A stretch of 64,000 nucleotides of DNA from assembly GCA_026770025.1 (NCBI GenBank), contig JAMXDE010000040.1, positions 310,001 through 374,000 of the forward strand, written 5' to 3'. The notes beneath the pieces are model-generated. The model saw only the letters and a program-made list of their open reading frames with translations. It searched no databases and was not told where the DNA came from. A program made the translations under genes and the position numbers. Positions within the stretch are counted from its first letter, which is position 1. Every line of letters begins with the position of its first letter. The DNA comes from Craspedostauros australis. Taxonomy: Eukaryota > Bacillariophyta > Bacillariophyceae > Mastogloiales > Achnanthaceae. Shown here in pieces: positions 1 to 9,794 of this stretch.

Positions 1-69
1 AGTCTTGAAGTCTGGATCATGATCGCTGTTGGTATTGGTGTTGGTGACAGCATCCATGTTGCGGTTCAT
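1..69 (-). CDS. LRR-like family protein, copy C (5' end only, cut by the window edge)
   Basis: The reverse complement reads a start codon (CAT at 67-69) followed by about 22 codons beginning MNRNMDAVTNTNTN. These match the first residues of the two full-length family members at 10808 and 15299 almost exactly. The gene runs off the left edge on the minus strand. The match continues upstream: its 5' flank (70-1207) is the same sequence that precedes the copy at 10808. The function of the family is unknown. The full members look like leucine-rich-repeat or ribonuclease-inhibitor-like solenoids. Identity with the family is certain over this stretch, but whether the rest of the gene is intact cannot be seen. 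Confidence 0.75.
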   Translation of the reverse strand, partial: MNRNMDAVTNTNTNSDHDPDFKT

Positions 70-1207
70 CCTTTTCTTGTCGTTGCTGATTGTTACGGCT
101 GCTGGTGATTGTTACTGATGATGATTGTTGCTGTTGCTGATTGCTGCTGTTGCTGATTGCTGCTGTTGGTGGTACAATCGTACGAGTAGAGTAGGTAAAG
201 CAGGTAGAGTATGCAGTCCTAAATCAGTTGCGCTTGGATGGCGATTGTGAGTTCATCTGCTCACGTTTGCTGTCCTCCATTTCATGATCCTGTGCATTCA
301 TCACGATGCAACGTGTCGTCAGCCAACACGCCTGCATGGACTTGCGCAGTTCCATCACTGCGTATGGTGTATGGTGTATGGGCTTGGGTGGTGTGGTGTA
401 GTGTGGTATGGCCGTGGACAGCCACATCATGATCCGAAGCTGGCAAGCTCGCTCGCTCGCACGATACGACCTTCGATGATGCCCAACTTGGCCACGCTGT
501 GCAGTTGTGCCTCTTCATGTGATACCATAGATCGTGTAAGATGAGTAGGCACATCCCTCTGTGATGGTCTTGGGAGAGTCCACCACGATACCACTCCGAT
601 CGATACAGTTCTTCGGCTGTTGGATGTCATCGAACGAATGCGATGGGCAGATCCACGATGTGAGAAATCCACGATGTGGGGAATCCGCCACGATGACTTC
701 TTTGGTGGATATCAGAGGCGTTTCTCGTGTTTTGTGGAGAGGATGATAACGATGATGCTGTCATGATACTGTCATGGGTGATGTGTCTCTTGAGCTGGCT
801 GCTGTCTCTGTCTCTGCTCTTGGAGAGATCGTTCTTCTCCTTCATTGTGGGCTGCCTTGATTGGTTCTCTTGTCCACAACAATTCGGCAGATCCTTCTCT
901 TCAACGGTGTGGATTGCAATTCTTCAAGTTCTCTGGTCAGCCAAGCGCAGGGGCAGGAGTATTGCTTGCTGGGAGGGTCGATGAGCGTGGGTGCAGATCG
1001 TATTATAGTCGTACGTGTGGTATACTCTCCATGCGCATTGCTTTGGCTTTGTCTGTGATGGTCATTGGGCTTCGTCTCCTCTTCCTCACCAACCACACGT
1101 TTCCCATCGTGGAAGATCGCGCGCTTGTGGTTCTTCGTTTGTTGGCAGAATTTCTTGTGTGTTCGACCTTTTCAGTCGTATTCATGACTGAAGCTCACCC
1201 TGTTTGA
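70..1207 (-). repeat. Duplicated 5' flank of LRR copy C, inverted copy of about 9795-10807
   Basis: This block is the reverse complement of the flank upstream of LRR copy A, matching with few differences over about 1 kb. The half nearest the gene (about 70-735) is also shared with copy B (14690-15298). It holds a CAG/CTG-type tract near 124-170. It also holds a small ORF on the minus strand (1003-1185, 60 codons, starting at an ATG) whose last ~45 codons are nearly identical in the other copy. The opposite strand of the same stretch is open too (ATG at 1031, 58 codons, hydrophobic start). No known domain is seen. It probably carries the promoter and 5' UTR of the family, with short ORFs of unproven status. 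Confidence 0.75.
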
Positions 1208-1487
1208 CTCACTCGACCAATCAAGAAGTTCTCAAAACATCGATCCGAATCCTCGAGGACGACACGAAACACGATCAGAAATCATTTCGACATCTCCGCA
1301 CACGATCATCGTAGTAGTGCGGGAACAAGCGCTTGAGGGAGGGAGACACACAAAGAGGTCGCCATCTCCGCCCTTGAAGAATAACAGATTGAAGGTGTCA
1401 TCAGGAACCGTCTGTATCCGCGATACCCAACACCATTGCGTCCACAGAAACCACGAGAGAAAACAAAGAAGAGGTAGAGAAGGAAAG

Positions 1488-2927
1488 ATGTTGCTGAGAG
1501 TGCGATCAAACGTTGGCGTGTGGCGCGTGGATGGTCTGGACGAGAAGACGTCGACCATGGAGACGGTGCTGCAGCAGATAGCGCAGACCAGACCTCACGT
1601 GGAGTACGAAGCCTCGGGGATGTGCGAGGATCCTGGCTGCAAGAAGTCTCTGGATACGACCAAGGCCCTCGCAGAGCTGGGGCTGCGCCATGGCAGCATG
1701 GTGCACTGCCGCGTGGACCCGTCGTCTTGCGCCGAGAACAAGGTGGGCGACGACGATGCCGCAGCCGCAGGTTCCGCAGCCATGGACACAGCAGCCGTAG
1801 CGGAAGAAGCGCCAGGCAGCAGGGCCAACATGAAGCGCGTCATCGACAAGGACGGCTCCATCAAGCTGGTCGCGACGTCCGACCCACGCGCGCCCGCAGA
1901 CGACCGTGGATTCCGAAAAGGCAAGATGGCGCTGCGCGACATGAAGATGGCATGGACGCTCAACGAATTCATGGCTCTGGACGCGCAGTACAACTTCAAG
2001 ATCAAGCGGCAGGAGGAGGCCGTCTGCTCCAAGGTCTCGCTGGACACGGCAGCCGTGGGGAACTTCCAGTCGTACGTGCAGCGTTTCGCATTCTCGCGCA
2101 ACATGATGGGCTTTCTGTACGGCCGGTTCGAAGAAGACAAGGAGACGGGAAAGCAGAAGACCATCGTCGAGGCGATTTACGAACCGCCGCAGCAGGTCGA
2201 CAAGGAATCGGCGGAGGGATTCATGCTGCTGGAGGACCCGTTGGAGGAGGCGGTCGACAAGATCGCGCACATGTGCGGCATGCGGAAGGTCGGCTGGATC
2301 CTGGGGCATGAGCCGCGGCACGATCAGGAAGGCCTCGTGCTGACATCGGCGGAGATCCTCATGGCGGCAGAATTTCAACTGGAAGCCGCTGAGGGTGTGG
2401 AGGAGACGCCGTTCTGCACCGTCCGAGTCACGAGAGGGGCAGACGGCAATGTCGCGGCCGACGCCTTCCAAGTCAGCCAGCAATGCATGGCGATGGTCGC
2501 GGAGGAGGCACTGGAGGTGGACGGCTCGGATCTCAAGGCGTGCAAGGTCAACGACACATTCACCGCCATCCAGGAAGGCAAGGAATCCAAGACCGTCGAC
2601 AACAACTTCTTCCTCTGCGTCGTGCCCATCAACCAGCACACGTCAGAAACATTCGTCACGCAATTCCCAAAGATGCACAGAGAGCTCGATGACCGAACAC
2701 CGTCCCACGATGAGCTCAAGCGCCAGCTGTCCAAGAGCGGCTCGTCGGGATGGAACTTCATCGATCTCCTGTCCGACTTCAACCTGCTCATCTACCTCAG
2801 CAAGTTCCTCGATGTGGATGCGGACATGCCCAAGATCACCCAATCGGTCGTCGATCGCGATGTACCGTTGGATGATGGATACAAGATCATCATTGCCAGC
2901 ATGGCAGGGATCGATAATGCGTACTAG
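1488..2927 (+). CDS. NPL4: NPL4, ubiquitin-binding cofactor of the p97/CDC48 segregase
   Basis: The protein has 479 residues and is single-exon. With UFD1, NPL4 recruits ubiquitinated proteins to CDC48/p97 for unfolding, for example in ER-associated degradation. Residues 1-80 form the UBX-like ubiquitin fold (starting MLLRVRSNVGVWRV). The central part (about 150-240) holds the family signature ending in IYEPPQQ. The MPN-like NPL4 domain follows (GFMLLEDPLEE, then VGWILGHEP, then TSAEILMAAEFQ) to about residue 400. As in plant NPL4, the zinc-finger cysteine/histidine cluster between the two domains is missing and there is no C-terminal NZF finger. The ATG at 1488 is chosen because homology begins at once. 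The frame is open further upstream but has no earlier ATG. It faces the transporter gene at 3323, 395 bp away, tail to tail. Confidence 0.93.
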   Translation: MLLRVRSNVGVWRVDGLDEKTSTMETVLQQIAQTRPHVEYEASGMCEDPGCKKSLDTTKALAELGLRHGSMVHCRVDPSSCAENKVGDDDAAAAGSAAMDTAAVAEEAPGSRANMKRVIDKDGSIKLVATSDPRAPADDRGFRKGKMALRDMKMAWTLNEFMALDAQYNFKIKRQEEAVCSKVSLDTAAVGNFQSYVQRFAFSRNMMGFLYGRFEEDKETGKQKTIVEAIYEPPQQVDKESAEGFMLLEDPLEEAVDKIAHMCGMRKVGWILGHEPRHDQEGLVLTSAEILMAAEFQLEAAEGVEETPFCTVRVTRGADGNVAADAFQVSQQCMAMVAEEALEVDGSDLKACKVNDTFTAIQEGKESKTVDNNFFLCVVPINQHTSETFVTQFPKMHRELDDRTPSHDELKRQLSKSGSSGWNFIDLLSDFNLLIYLSKFLDVDADMPKITQSVVDRDVPLDDGYKIIIASMAGIDNAY

Positions 2928-3322
2928 CGAGTTGAGTACAACAGAATTGAGCATTCGAAAGAGCACCATTACACGAGCATCACTTCGATCGTACTCGTCA
3001 AGTACGATACTCTTCCACACGACGAGTCCTACATGGATACTCACTCACACGCCATCAGTCATAAGGCAGCTTCCCTTTCCTTCCGGTTCAGCACAAAAAC
3101 ATGCAGCGTGCCACACTCGCATTCGCAGTACAACCGTGTCTTGTCTGTGTTGAACATGAACACATAAAATCTATTCCGTACTCTACTCTACCCGTACTCT
3201 CGTATGCATGACGGTGATGTAATCATTCTGAGTCGTACGCAAGCGCGCCAATCGTTTCTTTCTGCGTGTACGAGGATGCATAGCAGATAACTCCGCGCAC
3301 ATACTCGTATGACACAGGCTAT
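2928..3322. other. Intergenic spacer between convergent genes
   Basis: This 395-bp spacer lies between the stop codons of NPL4 and the TDT-family gene. It must hold both 3' UTRs and poly(A) signals. It is rich in TACTC/ACTCGTA-like words near 3180-3210 and 3300. No gene or RNA is recognised. Confidence 0.6.
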
Positions 3323-5944
3323 TTACACTCCGGGAACACCGGAGGAGGTCGCCGATCGCTTGTGCCTGCCTCCTCTGCGCGACGAATCGCCGAGCGCGCC
3401 ATAGACGCCAGCGTTGCTGAAGGATTGCAGGATGGCCGATTGGTTGCTCATGGTGCGGTGCCTTGTCCTCGGCGCGTTCTTCGCCACCCAGTCCAGCAAT
3501 TCCGCACGTTCCCTGCGCAGCTCATCATCCGACATGGTTGGGTCGAATCCGAGGGCCTGAACACGTCGCGTCCGCATGTAGGGACCGTGCAGGCGGAAGT
3601 TCGCCGTACCACGCCGGACCCTCACCAGCGCACCTGCCTCGTTGGCTTGCAGAACGGCAGGGTTGACGAAGGGCTGGTCCAGCAAGAACTCGTGGGTGTC
3701 GGTGCCATCCAGCATCTCGTGCACGAAGGTCTCCTCGGGCCTTGGCGGCTCCTCTTCGCCCGCACCTTCCACCTTCGTCCATTCCAGCAAACGCCGGATG
3801 TACTTGAAGGAGAAGACGAGGTTGAACAGGGTGCCACCGACCAGCAGGGTGAACCAGTACCAGTAGAGTGCTGTCTTGAATGACCCGCCGTCGGGGAAGT
3901 TGGAAAAGGCGTTCACGGCACCTCTATACGCCTGGACGGCGTTGGTGTGTGAGAGGACCGGGAAGCAGAAGGCGATGTGCGCCGGTCCGAATGGCTTGAG
4001 GCGGAACTTCTCCCATCGCACCAGCAAGGAATGCACGCCCGCCACGAATGCCAACAACGCCAGCACCATCATGGTGTGCGACGCGTGCATGTAGTACTTC
4101 GACATCCACCGATGGTACGAGGTCCGTAGTTCTTCGTCGTCCTCCATCATCATCTCCTTCGAACGCGTCGGCTGCGCGATCAGTGTCATGCAGTAGAGGG
4201 TGATGCTCGGTGCGCTCAGTGTGATCCATGCCACAGGAGCGGCAATCTTCCTGTTGACAGCGACCCGCACGGTGCTGACGAAGAAGATGGTCACGAAGTA
4301 CACCACGGTGATGCCCAGCAAAATCAACCCCGGAGTTGGATAGTACAACCACGTCTTGATGGCGGCGTAACCGAGGCCGACCGTGTTTGGGAACCATCCC
4401 GGATCTGGCCAGAGCCTGTATTGGAAGATTGCCATGTACAGGAAACGTACGGACAGGATCAGGTGAATGGTCGACGTGATCAGAACGACCGCTTCGCCGA
4501 TGTCTCCCCTGCCCGCGAACGCGCAGATGGTGGCGACGCAGACCACTCCGACCGGCGTGGACGTTGTTGGGTTGCTGAGTTCGTCGGCCACCACCCTCCA
4601 TGCCAGGACCACCTTAAGCATGAAGGCGACGCAGCACATGCCGGCAAAGTAGGAACAGAATGTGTGGAAGGTGTACGCGATGCGGTACAGGTCCTGCGTC
4701 GTGTCGCATTCGAAGCATCCTGGGAATTCGGGGAAGGTGCACCGATCCGAGTTGAAATGCGTCGGCGCGCAGAAGTCGGTCATCTCCTCCATATATTTGA
4801 ACCAAACCGATCCCATCGTAACCCAGGACAACCCCATCGCACCGACCGTGAGAGGCAGGTTGGCGATGAAGCATTCCAACCAGGCGAGGGCGGAGACGAT
4901 GCCTTCGAACGTTGGCTGCAGAACGGCTTCGTACAACGATTGCCCCCACGCGGAAATCGGCGACGATGCCTCGTGCTCCATGGCAATGTGCTCTGCCTCC
5001 AGCTCGGCCTTCCATTTCGCCATCAAGGTCTCGCGTTCCCGTTCCAGCTCGTCCATGTATTCGCGGATGAAATCGTTCTTCTCCTTTTCGGATGGAGGGA
5101 TGCTGCGGTCCAGCACGTTGCAGAGCTTGGAGCGGATGCCTTCCTTCGTCTCTTCGAATTCTTTCTTTTGCTGGTCTTCGTATTCTTCAAATCGTTGCAA
5201 CCGCTGCTTGTGAAGGACCGACGAGCTGGCGCTGTCCATGGACAGCAGCGACAATTCGGACATGTCATCCGACGACGATCGGAAATGGGCCAACGATGGC
5301 AGATTCGTCCGCACGACGCTGCCAGGTGTGGCAGGAGACTTCAGCGGATCGACCTGCACGTACTTGTTCTCATCGATCGACTCCAGCCTCTTGCGTGACA
5401 TCATGTTCGGTGATGCCCACGCCACCTTGTTGGGATGCGAGAATGTGGATGGATGCGGCATGGGATTGCCGTGCTGATCGACCGGTCCCGTGGCCGCAAC
5501 TGACGGAGAGGCTGCTTTGGGCGGCGACGGCACCTTGGGACTCTGATGCATCAAGAATTGCTGGTTGCGCTCGTGAAAGTCCTTGCGCGCGTCATCGAGG
5601 CTGCGTTGTCTGTTCTGCCTTTGAACCGCCGGCGGCTTCCCCATGGGGCTGTTGGTCGTGGTTGCAGTCGCCGCAGAACCACGGAAGAGGCCACCGACAG
5701 GAAAGTCACCACCTGACCAGGAAGCCCTCTTCTGTCGGTTGTCCGTCTTGAACAAGACCTTGGACGGTGTTCCATCCACGTCGCTGGTGTCATTTCGATT
5801 GTCTTGCATCGGCGCTGGCGTTGGCGTGGTCGTAGTCGTTGTTGTAATCGCATTTGATGTTGTGGCTGACGTCGTCATTGGTATCGTCTTTGGTGACGAT
5901 GGCGCTACCGTCGAAGTTGTTGGGTTGTCTAGATCCGAATCCAT
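3323..5944 (-). CDS. SLAC1/TDT-family membrane protein (anion channel or C4-dicarboxylate transporter-like)
   Basis: The protein has 873 residues in one exon. Residues 1-250 are a low-complexity Ser/Thr/Pro-rich tail. Residues 250-330 are charged and coiled-coil-like (RFEEYEDQQKKEFEE). Roughly residues 355-720 carry eight to ten hydrophobic helices. The helix near residue 655 (AHIAFCFPVLSHTNAVQAY) and the SAPSITLYCM helix before it resemble the conserved helices of the TDT family, which includes bacterial TehA, fungal Mae1 malate permease and plant SLAC1. A charged cytosolic C-terminus follows. By family, it should move small anions (chloride, nitrate, malate) across a membrane. The substrate and the membrane cannot be read from the sequence. 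The ATG at 5944 is the first in frame. It is divergent from the Rab escort protein gene across 823 bp. Confidence 0.72.
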   Translation of the reverse strand: MDSDLDNPTTSTVAPSSPKTIPMTTSATTSNAITTTTTTTPTPAPMQDNRNDTSDVDGTPSKVLFKTDNRQKRASWSGGDFPVGGLFRGSAATATTTNSPMGKPPAVQRQNRQRSLDDARKDFHERNQQFLMHQSPKVPSPPKAASPSVAATGPVDQHGNPMPHPSTFSHPNKVAWASPNMMSRKRLESIDENKYVQVDPLKSPATPGSVVRTNLPSLAHFRSSSDDMSELSLLSMDSASSSVLHKQRLQRFEEYEDQQKKEFEETKEGIRSKLCNVLDRSIPPSEKEKNDFIREYMDELERERETLMAKWKAELEAEHIAMEHEASSPISAWGQSLYEAVLQPTFEGIVSALAWLECFIANLPLTVGAMGLSWVTMGSVWFKYMEEMTDFCAPTHFNSDRCTFPEFPGCFECDTTQDLYRIAYTFHTFCSYFAGMCCVAFMLKVVLAWRVVADELSNPTTSTPVGVVCVATICAFAGRGDIGEAVVLITSTIHLILSVRFLYMAIFQYRLWPDPGWFPNTVGLGYAAIKTWLYYPTPGLILLGITVVYFVTIFFVSTVRVAVNRKIAAPVAWITLSAPSITLYCMTLIAQPTRSKEMMMEDDEELRTSYHRWMSKYYMHASHTMMVLALLAFVAGVHSLLVRWEKFRLKPFGPAHIAFCFPVLSHTNAVQAYRGAVNAFSNFPDGGSFKTALYWYWFTLLVGGTLFNLVFSFKYIRRLLEWTKVEGAGEEEPPRPEETFVHEMLDGTDTHEFLLDQPFVNPAVLQANEAGALVRVRRGTANFRLHGPYMRTRRVQALGFDPTMSDDELRRERAELLDWVAKNAPRTRHRTMSNQSAILQSFSNAGVYGALGDSSRRGGRHKRSATSSGVPGV

Positions 5945-6767
5945 CGTGTTGATTCTCCTCTGCTTGCGAAGCTACTCTTGGTTCTATTGGGTTGAGATAG
6001 GCGGATCACAGTGGCCAGAGTGCTGATGATGCTCGAGGCAGTGATGATTTTATGACCGTTCAGTCCACCAAGCAGTCGTTCACGTTGACGCTGACGTTCA
6101 CCTCTTGATGTCTGCGTCGAGCACGTATGGTATGGCGTACCCCAGTTGGTTCCTACTCGTACTGTGGTGCGCGAATGCAGATGCACAGGTATCCAGTGAT
6201 GCAAGCCCTCCGTCACATGCGTTCTTGCGATTCTCCTTCAACTCCTTCCTCTTGTACTCGTTTGCATGCACCGCACGCAGAGCTCGCACCGTAGAGGACC
6301 CAACCCTTGAAACAACTGCCGGAGCATTCCTTGTGGACGTAACGATCACCTCGCTGCGCATTTATGACGGAGGAGGAAGCAACCCCAGGCACTCCTCCAC
6401 ACGGCAGCGCTCTCTTGATCAAATCCGACTCCACACATACTCGTTCTCATGCGAGCCGCTGCTGACGCTTGTCACATCGAGACACCATCCGAGATGTGCG
6501 ATCTGCACTTTCACCTCCGGCCGCGCAGAAGGCACCGGCAACAATCATAGATTCAAACGCGGAACGCGACAAAAATCGCGGCGATCTTCGGGAGTTTGAC
6601 GCGTTTTGGGATTGTGGGAAAGACACCTTGGAAATATGGTACCATGACATGGTATCTCGTGAATGTTGCCAAGAAAAGGCCGTACTAAAATTATATACTG
6701 TATTTATGGTATATTTACTACAACAAGATCGAAACACTTCGATGATCGACACGAAAACGCGGAAACA
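5945..6767. promoter_or_regulatory. Divergent promoter region between the TDT-like gene and REP
   Basis: This 823-bp stretch lies between two divergent start codons, so it should contain both promoters and 5' UTRs. ACTCGTA-type words occur at about 6158, 6255 and 6438. The sequence around 6635-6660 contains a small palindrome (ATGGTACCAT). Several short ORFs cross it, but none has a recognisable product. No clear TATA box was found. Confidence 0.45.
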
Positions 6768-9368
6768 ATGACAACACACACTGTGTGGAGGATTGCCATG
6801 ACACAAACCACAAAACAGAGATCATCAAGACCTCCCACAACATTGGGGACATCCACGTCGTCAGGGGTATCACCACCAACAGTCACGCAGACCGAATCGC
6901 ACGCTACCTGCGCGACAATGCAGGAAGCATCAAGCGCAGAAAAGCCGGAGAAGGAGAAGGAAGCTCCGAAAGATGAGGAAGGTCTTCTGCTGGAGTACGA
7001 TGTCATCATCTGCGGGACTGGCCTCGTGCAATCCATCCTGGCATCGGCCTTGGCGAGGGCAGGCAAGACTGTGCTGCATTGCGATGCTGCCGATCACTAC
7101 GGTGAATTGGACGCCGTGTGGACGTATCCCTATCTGCACGATTACAACGGCCTTCAAACGAAGACAGTGACGCAGCCATCCACAAGCGTCGGAGATGGTG
7201 ATGTTGGTGTCCAAGCGAATCGCGATGCGGCCCAGTTCTCCACAATCGAGCTGGCAATGGATGGAACGAGACAGTCGCTCCAGTTGCATTCGTCAGCCAC
7301 CACAACAACGTTCCCGTTCGTCAAGAATTCAAAGGTCGTGACGCATTATGGGGCTGGAACGGTGGAGAGAGTGGAGAGTGCACCGAGTGATGCTGTGCAA
7401 AAGTTGAGCATCTCCTTGGATGATTGGAGGCTTGAAAATGGATCATCCCCAACACTCCAGGCTTGCGTTGCCGGTGATCCGGATTCGGCCGCTGCAAATG
7501 GCAGCATAGCGTCCAAACAATCGTTGGAAGCGCGCAAACTCCTCAGCAATCCGCTCATGAGATATTTCGCGCTGGACGCATCGCCCGTGCTCGTCTTCTC
7601 TGCGGGCCGTGCTGTGCAGGGCATGCTGGCAAGCGGCGTTGCGGAGTACTTGGAGTTCAAAGCCTTGCAGGGGCTCTACTGGCTGGATCAGAAGGATGGT
7701 GGCAAGAAGACAGCCAGCAAGCCAGCTGCGTCATCCTCAGAGTACCAAATGTGGCGAGTGCCCTGTTCGAAGAGCGACATCTTCAAGACCAAGCTCTTGG
7801 CGCCGCTTGACAAGCGTCGGTTGATGAAGTTCATCCAGCTCACGATGGATTACGCTACGAGTCAGTCTGTGCAGGAGGAAGTGGCAGCGGCCAAGTCAAA
7901 CGATGATAAAACAGGCACAGCGGATGGATTGCCAGAAGGGGCCAACGGCAGCACTGCCACCGAGGTCGACGAATCGACGGCCCAGCAGGTGCAAAGCCTC
8001 AACGAGCGCCACTTGAATCAAGGCAGATCGTTGGCGCGGCCACAGAACAAGGCGGTTGCCACGGATGAGCTGGAGAAGCTGCAGGGGATGATTGCAGATG
8101 GGAAGTTGGATTTGGAGACGTACTTGACGCAGCAGAAGCTCTCACCTCGGTTGCGCGGTCTTGTGCGACATGCATTGGCACTGGAAACCACGACGCAGAG
8201 CAAGAGCCTGTTGAACGGGATGAATCAGCTCCGCCATCACATACAGTCGTTGGGGAGGTACGGAACCACGGCATTCCTCGTTCCCATGTATGGCAGCGGC
8301 GAGCTCTCGCAGGCGTTCTGTCGTTCTGCGGCGGTGTTTGGTGCCACGTACTTGTTGCGACGTGCACCGCTCAGGGTCTTGCTTCATAATCAAGCCGACG
8401 AGGATGGTGCAAAACCAAGTGCCGTGACGAAGAAACGCGTCCATTCTGTTCGCATCAAGAATGACACGTTCGACTTTGACTCGGGCAAACATGTTAGCGC
8501 TGGCGATCCACAGTCTCCAGAACGTGAGCAATCGAAAGATGTTCGCTGCTCGCATGTCATCATCGATCGAGGTTCACTGCAAAGCAACGCATCATCTACG
8601 AGTGTGCATGGCACTGCAGCTGCATCACAGCGCACATTGCGCCGCATATCCATAGTCAACGGGAAATTGTTGGACGATGACGGCGACGATAGCAAAGAAC
8701 AGCGACACCTGCTGATCATTCCACCAGGCGTGCTGGGAAATCCGTACGCCGTGCACTGCATGCTGATGGATCATTCCGTTCAGGTGGCTCCCGTCGGCTG
8801 CACCGTGATGCACCTTACGACCACCATCGACGTTGCGGCAACTGACGATGCCAGCACTGCAGATGGAGCAGGGAGCGAGGACTCCATGGACAGGATGCTC
8901 GAGAAGGTCACGAAGGTTATTTTGGAGACAAGCAGCAACGCTAGCGGTGAACCGATTGACGAGATCTACCACACGTCATTTAGCTTTGAATCGCCATCAT
9001 CATCCAGCATGGCATCCACTAGGAGAGATGCCAATGATGCAGGCAATGATGCAGGAGAGGAGGAGAACGAAGCCTCAGGTGTTCACTACTGTTCTCGCGC
9101 CACGCAAGCCATCACGGCCGGTGTAGCGTTCGAACAAGCCGAGAAGATCTTCCGAACCATCTGCCCTGGCTTGGAATTTCTAGGTCTTTCGGAGAAGATG
9201 GACACCATCGTCAAGGAGCGGGTGGGAGATCGGTCGGTGGACGATGATGATGAACGCAACATGCTGGATAGCGCTGTAAGCATGATCGATGAGGCCAACA
9301 GCAGCAGCAAAACTGAGACTGCGCCCTCGCCAGGCGAGAGCGGTGCTGGTGCAAGCATTGCGGTATGA
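6768..9368 (+). CDS. REP: Rab escort protein (REP/CHM; component A of Rab geranylgeranyltransferase)
   Basis: The protein has 866 residues from the ATG at 6768; another ATG lies at 6798. REP presents newly made Rab GTPases to geranylgeranyltransferase II and delivers them to membranes. The GDI/REP fold is recognisable in three blocks. The first is the nucleotide-binding start YDVIICGTGLVQSIL at about residue 77. The second is MRYFALDASPVLVFSAGR at about 263, followed by YLEFKAL and a KRRLMKFI motif. The third is SLGRYGTTAFLVPMYGSGE at about 495. It is much longer than GDI (about 450 residues). The extra length is acidic or Ser-rich inserts (about 385-450 and 560-660) and a long C-terminal tail. 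The length and the divergent first motif (HYGELDA where GDI has YYGG) favour REP over GDI. Confidence 0.85.
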   Translation: MTTHTVWRIAMTQTTKQRSSRPPTTLGTSTSSGVSPPTVTQTESHATCATMQEASSAEKPEKEKEAPKDEEGLLLEYDVIICGTGLVQSILASALARAGKTVLHCDAADHYGELDAVWTYPYLHDYNGLQTKTVTQPSTSVGDGDVGVQANRDAAQFSTIELAMDGTRQSLQLHSSATTTTFPFVKNSKVVTHYGAGTVERVESAPSDAVQKLSISLDDWRLENGSSPTLQACVAGDPDSAAANGSIASKQSLEARKLLSNPLMRYFALDASPVLVFSAGRAVQGMLASGVAEYLEFKALQGLYWLDQKDGGKKTASKPAASSSEYQMWRVPCSKSDIFKTKLLAPLDKRRLMKFIQLTMDYATSQSVQEEVAAAKSNDDKTGTADGLPEGANGSTATEVDESTAQQVQSLNERHLNQGRSLARPQNKAVATDELEKLQGMIADGKLDLETYLTQQKLSPRLRGLVRHALALETTTQSKSLLNGMNQLRHHIQSLGRYGTTAFLVPMYGSGELSQAFCRSAAVFGATYLLRRAPLRVLLHNQADEDGAKPSAVTKKRVHSVRIKNDTFDFDSGKHVSAGDPQSPEREQSKDVRCSHVIIDRGSLQSNASSTSVHGTAAASQRTLRRISIVNGKLLDDDGDDSKEQRHLLIIPPGVLGNPYAVHCMLMDHSVQVAPVGCTVMHLTTTIDVAATDDASTADGAGSEDSMDRMLEKVTKVILETSSNASGEPIDEIYHTSFSFESPSSSSMASTRRDANDAGNDAGEEENEASGVHYCSRATQAITAGVAFEQAEKIFRTICPGLEFLGLSEKMDTIVKERVGDRSVDDDDERNMLDSAVSMIDEANSSSKTETAPSPGESGAGASIAV

Positions 9369-9794
9369 CCCAATCAGCACAAGAAAAGGGAGAAGGAGAG
9401 AAGCTTCGACAGCCATGTATTACATATCACATTTTATTTACCTACCCTCTACTGCCTGCCAACCAAGATACTTATTTTCGGGCGAAAATGTGAAGAGTCG
9501 TGTGCCTGCCATAGTATGTGCCACAACTTCTCGCACTGGTAGACCTCATGCGGTATGTCCTACTATCTTTCATTTGTTACATTCTCCTCGTATTACGAGT
9601 AGGTTTGAATGGTGTGGTGTGTGGAACTCATCAGTTGCAGCGCGTACTAACTATGAGCGCACTCCTGCTGTCGCCGATTACCGCCAACGGCAGATGACCG
9701 CGAAACCGATAGCGAGTACGCCTCTAGTCTTGAATGCAAGTCTATTCAGGTTCGAGTCCTGAGTGCTCTTCGGAGTTGAGTCGTCCCAAGATGT
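9369..9794. other. Intergenic stretch with a tRNA-like T-arm
   Basis: This stretch lies between REP and the duplicated LRR flank. No gene is recognised. At 9746-9762 a perfect 5-bp stem encloses TTCGAGT, giving GGTTCGAGTCC at 9749-9759, the consensus Pol III B box. Just before it, a small CTTG...CAAG hairpin (9729-9740) could be a class II variable arm. The 7 bases after the T-arm (9763-9769) pair 6 of 7 with 9656-9662. No convincing D-arm, A box or anticodon loop was found, so this is at best a tRNA relic or chance. Confidence 0.35.

Noticed and set aside
1506-2639. 377-codon open frame antisense to NPL4
   Set aside because: Lies wholly within NPL4, has an Arg/His/Leu-biased composition typical of a shadow of GC-rich coding sequence, and has no domain.
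4421-5398. 325-codon open frame antisense to the TDT-like gene
   Set aside because: Shadow of the 873-residue membrane protein; no motif and no supporting start context.
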